Assembly: GCA_023422735.1 (NCBI GenBank) | Contig: JAFAGL010000221.1 | Location: forward strand, 1 to 12,418 | Direction of reading: 5' to 3' | DNA length: 12,418 bases | Origin: Pseudomonadota bacterium | GTDB taxonomy: Bacteria; Pseudomonadota; Alphaproteobacteria; Rhizobiales; Rhizobiaceae | Part shown: positions 1 to 6,669 of the stretch, one piece after another | Position numbering within the stretch: position 1 is the first letter of the stretch | Layout of the letters: each line of letters opens with the position of its first letter | Program-made: the position numbers and the translations under genes | The notes under the pieces: generated by a model | What the model was told of the DNA's origin: nothing | Database searches by the model: none | The model's input: only the letters and a program-made list of their open reading frames with translations

Positions 1-77
1 ATGCTTCGACACCTGAAGAGGTCCGAGAGCGTTTGCAGGGTTCGGCAATGCCGGGTTTGCCGAATTAGCAATGGACT

Positions 78-330
78 GAACTGGAGGTCGAGCAGGATGT
101 CGTGAGCATCCTTGCGCCATCTCCAGCGCATGGTGCCACCGATCCTCCGCTCGACCTCGATGATCGCCATGCTGCCTATGCGGATAACCAGGATATTTCC
201 AGGCCTCGCGATATTTACCCCACCGATCCCCGCCGACGCTTTCAAACTCTCGCTTGCCTGGCATCGCCGCCGAGACCGCGACCAGGCTCTGCGCCAAGTC
301 GCAGACAGGATTTCTGCGCTGTTGCGGTAG
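78..330 (+). pseudogene. C-terminal remnant of a LysR-type transcriptional regulator (frameshifted)
   Basis: From 112 to the TAG at 328-330, frame 1 encodes about 72 residues that read like the end of a LysR effector-binding domain: a PPILRSTSMIAMLP segment, then PGLAIFTPPIP, then the family-typical LSLAWHRRRDRDQALR close to the C-terminus. Frame 1 has a TGA at 103-105, but frame 3 just upstream (78-107, ELEVEQDVVS) continues the same kind of sequence, so a one-base frameshift near 108 fits. No DNA-binding helix-turn-helix or first half of the effector domain is present in the 77 bases before it, and frame 3 has a TAG at 66-68. I infer a dead remnant left after deletion or recombination. It ends 11 bp from the stop of the intact LysR gene on the other strand. 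Part of a longer gene could lie left of the window, but the internal frame break argues against function. Confidence 0.7.
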
Positions 331-341
331 AAGATTGAATT

Positions 342-1316
342 TCAACAATAATCGCGCTCAGCAAATGGCGTGTTTGCCACGGCTTGGCGAAGAAGTGCGA
401 TAAAGCTTGTTTCTGCGCGATTGAGGCGGCTCCCGGGATTGGTGACGATATAGATGTCAACCGCCGGGGGCTCTTCATAAGGTGGTAACCGCCACAAAAG
501 GCTGGAGTCAACATCGCGTTGCGCCACATGGATCGGCAGCGCTCCGATGCCGATGCCCGCAACGATCATCCGGCGCACCTCTTCGAGACTGGATGACACC
601 CCCACGACACGATCTTCCAAACGTATCTGCGCACGCAACAGGGCCACGGAGCGCAACGCATCAGTCAGCCGATCGGTCTTGAAGGAGACTGACGTTTCGC
701 CGCGAAGGTCGCTGAGCGACAGATCTTCGCGCCCGAAAAGACGATGGCGTGGCCCGCAGAAAAAGCCGAAATATTCCCGAAAGAGCTTTGTATATTCAAG
801 ACGAGGCTGCTTCTCATGCACGAGGCTGATGCTCAAGCTCGCCTGTCTTTGCCGCACAGCGTTGATTGCGTCGCTGCTTGTGATGACGTCGATCGCCAGC
901 GTGGCAAGAGGATGCTGCTGGTGAAATTGTGAAAGAACATCATCAAGCAGGGGAGAAACCACGTGGCTTGCAAGCGCCAGCGTTACGTGACCTGTGACCT
1001 CCTCGTCCATGTCGCGGATCAACGTGCCGAGCCGTGAAATGCTGCCGAAGATCTCGATCGCTTCATTGTAAAGCAATCGCCCGGCAGGCGTAACTTCGAA
1101 ACTGCCGGAGCCACGCAGTATCAGTCGTTTCGAGAGATGTTCCTCGAGTCGCCGCAAGGCATTCGAAACAGTCGGCTGCTTCAATCTCAACGCATTCGCA
1201 GCGGCGGTAATCCCTCCCTGATCGACAATGACCAGGAAGGTGCGAATGAGATTCCAGTCGAGGTTCCAAACCATGCGTCCGGAAGGGGACGGGGGAGTAG
1301 CAAGATGATCGCGCAT
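342..1316 (-). CDS. LysR-type transcriptional regulator, divergent to the polyamine-type ABC operon
   Basis: This is a 324-residue DNA-binding regulator. Residues about 21-80 form the LysR winged helix-turn-helix, including ITAAANALRLKQPTVSNALRRLEEHL and the VTPAGRLLY wing. Residues about 109-320 form the periplasmic-binding-like effector domain (GHVTLALAS start, MIVAGIGIGALP core). The start at 1316 is preferred because GAGAGA lies about 8 nt upstream. An internal ATG at residue 15 (1274) would give a more typical LysR N-terminus but has no purine-rich site before it. Such proteins act as tetramers, often autorepress and activate a divergent neighbour in response to a pathway metabolite. Here the neighbour is the permease-permease-binding protein-ATPase-deacetylase cluster, so the effector may be the imported amine or its deacetylated product (inference). 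The family call is secure; the target and ligand are not. Confidence 0.93.
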   Translation of the reverse strand: MRDHLATPPSPSGRMVWNLDWNLIRTFLVIVDQGGITAAANALRLKQPTVSNALRRLEEHLSKRLILRGSGSFEVTPAGRLLYNEAIEIFGSISRLGTLIRDMDEEVTGHVTLALASHVVSPLLDDVLSQFHQQHPLATLAIDVITSSDAINAVRQRQASLSISLVHEKQPRLEYTKLFREYFGFFCGPRHRLFGREDLSLSDLRGETSVSFKTDRLTDALRSVALLRAQIRLEDRVVGVSSSLEEVRRMIVAGIGIGALPIHVAQRDVDSSLLWRLPPYEEPPAVDIYIVTNPGSRLNRAETSFIALLRQAVANTPFAERDYC

Positions 1317-1443
1317 GGTCGCATTCTCTCAGACTATATCAACCATTTCCATTATTTATTTTGAGAATGATCCCATCATGAGTCAAGTTGTTCCCGAATG
1401 TTAATGGGCTAAGCGAACCGGCCCCCTCAATACGGACGGAAAA
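1317..1443. promoter_or_regulatory. Divergent promoter/operator region between the LysR gene and the ABC operon
   Basis: This 127-bp stretch separates two divergent start codons and is AT-rich in its left half (1338-1362). It holds a perfect 7-bp inverted repeat, CATTCTC at 1322-1328 and GAGAATG at 1363-1369. It also holds a compact palindrome, ATGAT-ccc-ATCAT at 1367-1379, whose 13-bp span matches the usual size of a LysR box although it is not a T-N11-A match. No strong sigma-70 promoter could be picked out by eye. LysR proteins commonly bind such dyads, so both are candidate sites. Confidence 0.5.
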
Positions 1444-2313
1444 ATGGGAGATAAAGCTGGCGTCACGCGCCCATGGATATTGCTGTCGCCAGCTCTTCTG
1501 GCGATCGCATTCCTGCTGGTGGTGCCGGTATTCTTCGTGCTGGTCTATTCGTTCTGGCTCCGCTCATCGACGGGCGCGGAAATCCCCGGCTTTCACCTCG
1601 ACAACTGGCAGAATGTCACCTCGGATCCGTTTTATCGTGACATTCTTCTTTCGACGTTGCGCATCGCAGCCATCACCACAGTGCTTTGTGCATTGCTGGG
1701 CTATGCGCCGGCCTATTTCATTGCCATGTCGCGGACGCGGTTCAAGACATTGCTGCTTTTGTTGCTGATCCTGCCTTTCTGGATCAGCTACATCATCCGG
1801 ACCATGTCCTGGATCAATATCCTCGGCGTCAGCGGCGCGGTGAACCAGATGTTGATGGCGCTGGGTATCGTTTCGGAACCGGTGCGCATGCTTTACAATG
1901 AGGGCACGGTGATCCTGGGCCTCGTGCACTTCCTGCTGCCCTTCATGGTTCTCAACGTTTATGTGAGCCTGGATGCGATCGATCGGAACCTGGCCGACGC
2001 CTCGCGCTCGCTAGGCGCGACCAGCTTTCAAACGTTCCGAGAAGTGACTTTGCCGCTGTCCCTGCCTGGGCTGGCAGCCGGCGGACTCCTCTGCTTTGTC
2101 CTGGCTGCCGGCACCTATATCACGCCGCTCGTACTTGGAGGGCCGCGCAACGCGATGTTTGCCAATCTGGTCTTCGAGGCGATCATAACCCAGCTCAACT
2201 GGCCGCTCGGTTCTGCCCTGTCGATCGTGCTTTTGCTGGTGCTGGGTTCGATCGTCGCCGTTTACAACCGTCTGGTCGGCCTCGGCCAGATCGCCAAGTC
2301 GTTCGGTGGTTAG
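1444..2313 (+). CDS. ABC transporter permease, PotB-like (polyamine/opine family)
   Basis: This 289-residue inner-membrane protein is one half of the import channel. The first membrane helix is at about residues 12-38, followed by a periplasmic stretch (GFHLDNWQNV) and further helices at about 67-95, 102-128, 153-175, 208-230 and 256-276. The cytoplasmic coupling loop at about 184-208 (DASRSLGATSFQTFREVTLP) is the EAA motif that docks on the ATPase. Here the canonical E-A-A reads D-A-S, while the conserved Gly and Leu-Pro are kept. The length and the SPALLAIAFLLVVPVFFVLVYSF opening are typical of PotB-type permeases. The start is ATG 1444, after GGACGGA. Its stop lies 4 bp before the ATG of the next permease, so the two are probably co-translated. 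Substrate class is inferred from family and context. Confidence 0.93.
   Translation: MGDKAGVTRPWILLSPALLAIAFLLVVPVFFVLVYSFWLRSSTGAEIPGFHLDNWQNVTSDPFYRDILLSTLRIAAITTVLCALLGYAPAYFIAMSRTRFKTLLLLLLILPFWISYIIRTMSWINILGVSGAVNQMLMALGIVSEPVRMLYNEGTVILGLVHFLLPFMVLNVYVSLDAIDRNLADASRSLGATSFQTFREVTLPLSLPGLAAGGLLCFVLAAGTYITPLVLGGPRNAMFANLVFEAIITQLNWPLGSALSIVLLLVLGSIVAVYNRLVGLGQIAKSFGG
2305..2309 (+). promoter_or_regulatory. Ribosome binding site choosing the start of the second permease
   Basis: GGTGG lies 8 nt before ATG 2318, inside the last codons of the upstream permease. This favours ATG 2318 over the in-frame GTG at 2306, which would overlap the site itself. Confidence 0.5.
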
Positions 2314-2317
2314 CGCG

Positions 2318-3103
2318 ATGTCCGGCTGGTTTTTCCTCAGGCTCTACACGATTGCCGTCTACCTGTTCATGTTCTTGCCAGTGGGCGTGGTGGTGTTGCT
2401 TTCATTCAACTCCAGCCAGTTCGGCTCTTTTCCCATGGAAGGTCTGAGCTTCCGCTGGTTCGTCGAACTTTGGAACAATGATGCGATCGTGCGCGCTTTC
2501 CGCGTCTCGCTCCTTCTTGGAGCGCTTACAGCCTTCCTTTCGACGATCATCGGCGTTCTCGCAGCGCTTGCGCTGGTGCGCTATCAGTTCCGCGGCAAGA
2601 ATGCGATCACCACGCTTTTGATCGCGCCGATCCTGATCCCCGAGGTGGTTCTGGCGGTCGCTCTTCTGCTGTTTCTGCGGTGGTTGAACCTGCCGCGCAG
2701 CTTCGCATTGCTGCTTCTCGGCCACGTCATCTTCACGCTACCCTTTGTGCTTCTGGTGGTGCAAGCGCGGCTCGTATCGATCCGGCGCGAATATGAGGAA
2801 GCTGCGCTCAGCCTCGGAGCCGGCCCGATCCAGACTTTCTTTGCGATCACGCTGCCTTTGCTCATGCCAGCCGTCTTCGCAGGCATGATCTTCGCCTTCA
2901 CCATCTCGTTCGACGACATCACAGGCACGATGTTCTGGAAGCCTGGCGGCGTTGAAACAGTGCCGACCCAGATCTTCGCAATGCTGCGCAATTCCATCTC
3001 GCCAGAAATCAACGCGCTGGGAACCGTGATGATCGTCCTGACAGTGGCGCTGCCGATCTTCGGCATGGCCGGAGCGCGATGGATGGCGGCGCGGCGCAGA
3101 TAA
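2318..3103 (+). CDS. ABC transporter permease, PotC-like (polyamine/opine family)
   Basis: This 261-residue protein is the second half of the import channel. An N-terminal membrane helix at about 6-30 is followed by a periplasmic loop (GLSFRWFVELWNND) and five more hydrophobic segments. The EAA coupling motif is textbook: EEAALSLGAGPIQTFFAITLP at about residues 157-177. The segment FDDITGTMFW after it is a typical PotC-like position (often FDDFVIT or similar). Start choice: ATG 2318 has GGTGG 8 nt upstream; an in-frame GTG at 2306 would add four residues and overlap the first permease's stop. A 65-bp gap separates its stop from the binding protein start. With the preceding permease it should form a heterodimeric channel energised by the ATPase at 4377. 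Confidence 0.93.
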   Translation: MSGWFFLRLYTIAVYLFMFLPVGVVVLLSFNSSQFGSFPMEGLSFRWFVELWNNDAIVRAFRVSLLLGALTAFLSTIIGVLAALALVRYQFRGKNAITTLLIAPILIPEVVLAVALLLFLRWLNLPRSFALLLLGHVIFTLPFVLLVVQARLVSIRREYEEAALSLGAGPIQTFFAITLPLLMPAVFAGMIFAFTISFDDITGTMFWKPGGVETVPTQIFAMLRNSISPEINALGTVMIVLTVALPIFGMAGARWMAARRR

Positions 3104-3153
3104 CAGAAGCATCGCCCGCAACTCCAACACGTCACAGCGGGCTCAGGCAATCG

Positions 3154-3162
3154 AAGGGGAGA
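3154..3162 (+). promoter_or_regulatory. Strong ribosome binding site fixing the binding-protein start
   Basis: AAGGGGAGA sits 6 nt before ATG 3169. It decides against a 30-codon N-terminal extension from 3079 that would overlap the upstream permease and bury the Tat signal. It is the strongest Shine-Dalgarno in this operon, in keeping with the excess of binding protein that importers need. Confidence 0.7.
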
Positions 3163-3168
3163 CTAAAG

Positions 3169-4314
3169 ATGGACAATACCAGACGCTATGAACGACTGCT
3201 CGACCGCTATCGGCACGGCGATGTCAGTCGCCGCAATTTCCTTGGCCTGATTGGCGCTTCGGCCACCGCATTCGGGGTTATGGGCAGCCCATTCACCAAA
3301 TTTGCGCGCGCAGCCACACCTTCGCAAGTCCGCTTTGACGGTTGGGGCGGAGTGGTTTCGGAAGCGTTCCGCGAGCACGCCTTCAATCCCTACACGGAAA
3401 AGACCGGCATCAAGGTCGTCGACGGCACTTTCGGCGGCGCGGACGAGTATCTGGCACGCGTGCGGGCGAGCCAGGACGGCGAGTTCAACCTCGCGCATCT
3501 GTCGGGTGTGTTCGACTATTCACGTTATCACTCACTCGGCCTCACCTCGGAAATCAACGAGGACAATATCCCGAACCTGCAAAACGTCATTCCCGCCTTG
3601 CAGAAGTTGTTCCGCGACATCACCGGCGGCAAGCTATCTGCGGTGCCATATAACTACGGCACGACGAGCATCGCCTATAATCGAAAGTTCATCTCCGACG
3701 ACGAAGTCAAGGAGAAGGGCGTCAAGGTGATGATCGATGAGGCGCACAAGGGCAAGATCGGCGGCTGGAGCGACTGGAAAACACGCATCTGGTACGGCGC
3801 GCTCCAGACCGAACAAGACCCCAACAACATTGAGGACATCGAGGCGGTTTGGGATGCGATCCGCACAAATCGCGATCTCGTGCTGAAATACTGGGCCTCG
3901 GGCGCCGAACTGATGAGCCTGCTTGCAGAAGAAGAAATCTACGTCACCGAAGGCTGGTCCGGACGCATCAAGGCGATGCAGAATGAAGGCCATGACATCG
4001 GATATTTCGACCCTCCGGGCGGCTTGGGTTGGCAGGAATGCATTTTCATCATCAAGGGCAGCCCAATGGAAGCCTGCGAGGAGTTGGTCAACTTCATGCT
4101 TGAGCCGGAAGTCGCGATCGCGGTCGCCGAAGGTCAGTCCTATCCGCCGTCGCTCGACCCTCAGAAAGTTGAGCTTACCGACATGGTGAAGGAACTCCCT
4201 GCCTTCGACCCGGGAGGCACGCTGTCAGGCCTTAACTTCTTCAATGCCGATTACTGGAACGGCCATGAAGCTGAATGGTCGAAGCAGTATTCGCGCGTCG
4301 AACGCGGCTACTGA
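3169..4314 (+). CDS. Tat-exported substrate-binding protein, PotD-like, of polyamine-type ABC importer
   Basis: This 381-residue periplasmic solute-binding protein starts with a twin-arginine signal: SRRNFLG at residues 20-26 (Arg21, Arg22), a hydrophobic stretch to about 40, and a likely cleavage after ARA at residue 48. The mature part has the PotD-type two-lobe pattern: RFDGWGGVVSEAFREHAFNPYTEKTGIKV at the start, VPYNYGTTSIAYN (159-171) at the lobe crossing, EGWSGR (261-266), and PPGGLGWQECIFI (282-294) matching the PotD segment that carries ligand-contacting Trp and Asp. The last of these keeps the Trp but has Glu in place of the Asp. LVNFMLEPEVAIAVAEGQSYPP (306-327) is the usual C-terminal lobe signature. 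It delivers ligand to the two upstream permeases. Neighbouring genes suggest a polyamine, N-acylated polyamine or other cationic amine, but this is not proved by the sequence. Confidence 0.93.
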   Translation: MDNTRRYERLLDRYRHGDVSRRNFLGLIGASATAFGVMGSPFTKFARAATPSQVRFDGWGGVVSEAFREHAFNPYTEKTGIKVVDGTFGGADEYLARVRASQDGEFNLAHLSGVFDYSRYHSLGLTSEINEDNIPNLQNVIPALQKLFRDITGGKLSAVPYNYGTTSIAYNRKFISDDEVKEKGVKVMIDEAHKGKIGGWSDWKTRIWYGALQTEQDPNNIEDIEAVWDAIRTNRDLVLKYWASGAELMSLLAEEEIYVTEGWSGRIKAMQNEGHDIGYFDPPGGLGWQECIFIIKGSPMEACEELVNFMLEPEVAIAVAEGQSYPPSLDPQKVELTDMVKELPAFDPGGTLSGLNFFNADYWNGHEAEWSKQYSRVERGY

Positions 4315-4323
4315 TCGCATCAA

Positions 4324-4352
4324 ATGCCGCAGAGCGCCAAGCTCTGCGGCAT
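4324..4352 (+). terminator. Perfect 12-bp stem-loop between binding-protein and ATPase genes
   Basis: ATGCCGCAGAGC (4324-4335) and GCTCTGCGGCAT (4341-4352) are exact inverted copies around a 5-nt loop. The stem begins 9 bp after the binding-protein stop and ends 24 bp before the ATPase GTG. No T-run follows (CACTCTTCGGG), so it is a poor classical terminator. It is better seen as an intercistronic mRNA-stabilising or partial-attenuation hairpin. Confidence 0.75.
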
Positions 4353-4366
4353 CACTCTTCGGGAGC

Positions 4367-4371
4367 AGGAG
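4367..4371 (+). promoter_or_regulatory. Ribosome binding site fixing the GTG start of the ATPase gene
   Basis: AGGAG lies 5 nt before GTG 4377. An in-frame ATG-type start at 4275 would overlap the binding protein and run through the hairpin at 4324-4352, so GTG is preferred. Confidence 0.65.
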
Positions 4372-4376
4372 ACGTC

Positions 4377-5477
4377 GTGAAAAGTTCAGCCAGCGCGGTG
4401 GCGCTAAAAGGAATCGTCAAGCGGTTCGGCAACGTGACTGCGGTCCATCGGCTCGACCTTGATATACCAGAAGGCAGCTTCATCACGCTTTTGGGACCAT
4501 CTGGCTGCGGTAAGACGACGACGCTGCGCATGATCGCGGGCCTGCTCGATCCCAGCGAAGGCGAGATCGAGATCAAGGGGCGCAATGTTACACGGCTGCC
4601 GATCCACAAGCGCAATCTTGGGATCGTGTTCCAGAACTATGCGCTGTTTCCGCATAAGACGATCTTTGATAACGTCGCCTTTGGGCTCAAATATCGCAAT
4701 GTGCCAAGCTCGGAAATCAAGCAGCGCGTTGAACGGGCTCTCGATCTTGTGCAGCTTCCTCAGGTGGCGGATCGCTATCCGCGGCAGCTTTCCGGTGGAC
4801 AACAGCAGCGTATCGCTTTGGCACGCTCGATCGTCATAGAACCTGATGTCCTGCTGCTCGATGAGCCGCTTTCGGCCCTTGATGCCAACCTGCGCGAGGA
4901 TATGCGGGTGGAGCTCAAACGCATCCAGTCGCAATTGGGCATCACGACGGTTTTCGTCACCCATGACCAATCGGAAGCGCTGGCGATGTCCGACCGCATC
5001 GTGGTGATGAGCGCTGGCCATGTCGAGCAGATCGGCGCGCCGGAGGACGTGTATACCGCACCATCTTCGGCCTTTGTCGCGCGGTTTCTCGGCAATGCCA
5101 ATTTGATGCCGTGCAAGGTCGTGTCGCGTGACAACCAGAACATCGAGGTTGCCGTGGATGGGCTGGGCCCACTGCGCATGCCCGCCACGCGGGGTCTGGA
5201 CCTGCAGCCGGGCTCTAACGCGCTGGCCGTGATCCGCGCCGAGCGGTTGAAACTGGCCCCGTCAGCCGAGAATGCGCCGGACGACGGCGCTCTTGCATTG
5301 CCGGGCGAGGTTAAGACCGTCGACTATCAAGGTCAGGCGGCTCGCTACTTCGTCACCATCAACGGGCGAGACATGCAGGCGCTGAACCCCATTGAAGCGC
5401 GTCCTCATCGTCGCGGTGAGATGGTGCGCGCGATAATCCAGGGCCGCGATTGTGCACTTGTAAAGGCGCAGGCCTGA
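4377..5477 (+). CDS. ABC transporter ATP-binding protein, PotA-like, of polyamine-type importer
   Basis: This 366-residue cytoplasmic ATPase powers the importer. It shows Walker A GPSGCGKT (40-47), Q-loop Gln86 in FQNYALFPH, signature LSGGQQQR (138-145), Walker B VLLLDE (158-163), D-loop SALD and switch His196 in VTHDQ. All catalytic residues are present. About residues 240-366 form the TOBE-type regulatory tail found in PotA/MalK-type ATPases (FLGNANLMP, then a beta-rich domain with LAVIRAERL). The GTG start is set by AGGAG 5 nt upstream. The gene follows the binding protein after 62 bp that contain a strong hairpin, so it may be expressed at a lower level. Polyamine-type assignment rests on overall resemblance and gene order; related ATPases also serve putrescine, opine, thiamine and iron importers. 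Confidence 0.94.
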   Translation: MKSSASAVALKGIVKRFGNVTAVHRLDLDIPEGSFITLLGPSGCGKTTTLRMIAGLLDPSEGEIEIKGRNVTRLPIHKRNLGIVFQNYALFPHKTIFDNVAFGLKYRNVPSSEIKQRVERALDLVQLPQVADRYPRQLSGGQQQRIALARSIVIEPDVLLLDEPLSALDANLREDMRVELKRIQSQLGITTVFVTHDQSEALAMSDRIVVMSAGHVEQIGAPEDVYTAPSSAFVARFLGNANLMPCKVVSRDNQNIEVAVDGLGPLRMPATRGLDLQPGSNALAVIRAERLKLAPSAENAPDDGALALPGEVKTVDYQGQAARYFVTINGRDMQALNPIEARPHRRGEMVRAIIQGRDCALVKAQA

Positions 5478-5627
5478 CATGGCAGCGCACCACCCAGCCG
5501 CCTGCCAAGGTATTTTGTCGCGGTCGGCTGCAATGGGCACGCATTGGCAGCGAAAGTTGCATTCCTGATCCCAAGGCTGCGGCCGCGTCGCCCAGCCAGT
5601 CCGTATTCTTTCCCATCCGGAACCACG
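5478..5627 (+). other. 150-bp gap between ATPase and deacetylase genes
   Basis: No gene, convincing terminator or promoter was seen here. The deacetylase could be transcribed from the ABC operon promoter or from a weak promoter in this gap. Confidence 0.4.
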
Positions 5628-6662
5628 ATGAAGTTCGTATTTCACGATACCCAACGTTTACACGATCCCAGGAATTTCCTTTCATCCGGAGCGCCGCAGC
5701 CCAATCCGGAATTGCCTGAGCGCGTCAATCGTTTGCTGAATGGTGCTGTTGCGGCCTCCCTGGAACAGATCACGCCAAGCGATTACGGATCAGGACCGGC
5801 AGCGGCAGTCCATTCGCCTGAATATCTGCGCTTTCTGCAGACCATATATGAACGCTGGCAGCAACAGCCGGCCGCTTCCGCAGAAGTGATCCCGAATGTC
5901 CACCCCAGTCGCCGTGACTGTTGTTATCCCTCCTCGGCCGCCGGGCAGGCCGGCTACCACATGGCAGACACCAGCTGCCCGATCTCGGAACACACATGGC
6001 AATCCGCTTATTGGAGCGCCCAAACGGCCACGCATGCGGCGCGTATGGTGCTCAACGGCGATGAACGGGCCGTTTATGCGCTCAGTCGCCCGCCGGGCCA
6101 TCATGCTTTCGCCGATCTTGCCGGCGGCTTCTGCTTCCTCAACAACTCAGCCATCGCCGCACAACAGTTGCGCGCGCGGCATGACCGTGTCGCGATACTC
6201 GATGTAGACCTTCATCACGGCAACGGCACTCAAGGCATCTTCTACGCGCGCGACGATGTGCTCACCGTCTCACTGCATGCCGATCCTGTCAGCTTTTATC
6301 CGTTTTTCTGGGGCCACGCCTCGGAGCGCGGCGAGGCTCAGGGGCTTGGTTACAATCTCAACTTGCCCTTGCCGCGCGGCTCGCGCGATGCGACGTTTCT
6401 GGCGGCACTCGACGCGGCATTGGAGCGTATCACGGCCTTCGCGCCAGGCGCGGTTGTGATTGCACTCGGGCTGGATGCGTTTGAAGGTGATCCCTTTGGC
6501 GGCCTTGCTGTTTCAACGGAATGTTTCCGCCAGATCGGTGCTCGCTGTGGGGGAATAGGAACGGCAACTGTTATCGTTCAAGAAGGCGGTTATCTATGCG
6601 ATGCGCTGGGAGATAACCTGACCGCATTTCTTTCGGGGTTCCGCGACGCCGCGCAGATTTGA
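5628..6662 (+). CDS. Histone deacetylase-family zinc hydrolase, acetylpolyamine amidohydrolase-like
   Basis: This 344-residue cytoplasmic enzyme belongs to the arginase/deacetylase fold and probably removes an acetyl (or other acyl) group from an amine. Signatures are RPPGHHA (154-160) with catalytic His158/His159, GGFCFLNN (166-173), ILDVDLHHGNGTQ (190-202) with zinc ligands Asp194 and His196, GLDAFEGDP (281-289) with zinc ligand Asp283, and EGGY (319-322) with the transition-state Tyr322. Length and motif spacing match Mycoplana ramosa acetylpolyamine amidohydrolase (341 residues) to within one position. Start choice: ATG 5628 is preceded by GGAA and opens with the family-typical MKFVFHD; an extension to 5544 would add an unrelated Pro/Arg-rich 28 residues. 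It lies 150 bp after the ATPase gene on the same strand. Residues that I recall as shaping polyamine specificity appear changed (see findings), so the exact substrate is open. Confidence 0.93.
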   Translation: MKFVFHDTQRLHDPRNFLSSGAPQPNPELPERVNRLLNGAVAASLEQITPSDYGSGPAAAVHSPEYLRFLQTIYERWQQQPAASAEVIPNVHPSRRDCCYPSSAAGQAGYHMADTSCPISEHTWQSAYWSAQTATHAARMVLNGDERAVYALSRPPGHHAFADLAGGFCFLNNSAIAAQQLRARHDRVAILDVDLHHGNGTQGIFYARDDVLTVSLHADPVSFYPFFWGHASERGEAQGLGYNLNLPLPRGSRDATFLAALDAALERITAFAPGAVVIALGLDAFEGDPFGGLAVSTECFRQIGARCGGIGTATVIVQEGGYLCDALGDNLTAFLSGFRDAAQI

Positions 6663-6669
6663 GAGGCTT

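Noticed and set aside
3..68. Open frame at the left edge that could be the last 21 codons of a gene (ends NLPG-like tail at TAG 66-68)
   Set aside because: It is too short to recognise and has no visible start. The same frame resumes after the stop with the LysR remnant, so a real gene end cannot be told from decayed sequence.
102..338. Open frame overlapping the LysR remnant in frame 3
   Set aside because: Its Pro/Arg-rich sequence resembles no family, while frame 1 of the same DNA gives clear LysR sequence.
3079..3168. Thirty-codon N-terminal extension of the polyamine-type binding protein
   Set aside because: It overlaps the upstream permease, lacks a ribosome site and would hide the Tat signal; ATG 3169 has a strong AAGGGGAGA.
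4275..4376. Extended start of the PotA-like ATPase
   Set aside because: It would overlap the binding protein and read through the 12-bp hairpin; GTG 4377 has AGGAG at good spacing and gives the normal N-terminus.
4404..5021. 205-codon antisense frame within the ATPase gene
   Set aside because: It is a mirror of strongly conserved ABC ATPase codons and has no family features of its own.
5544..5627. Extended start of the deacetylase
   Set aside because: The extra 28 residues are Pro/Arg-rich with no family counterpart; MKFVFHD at 5628 matches the family's opening.
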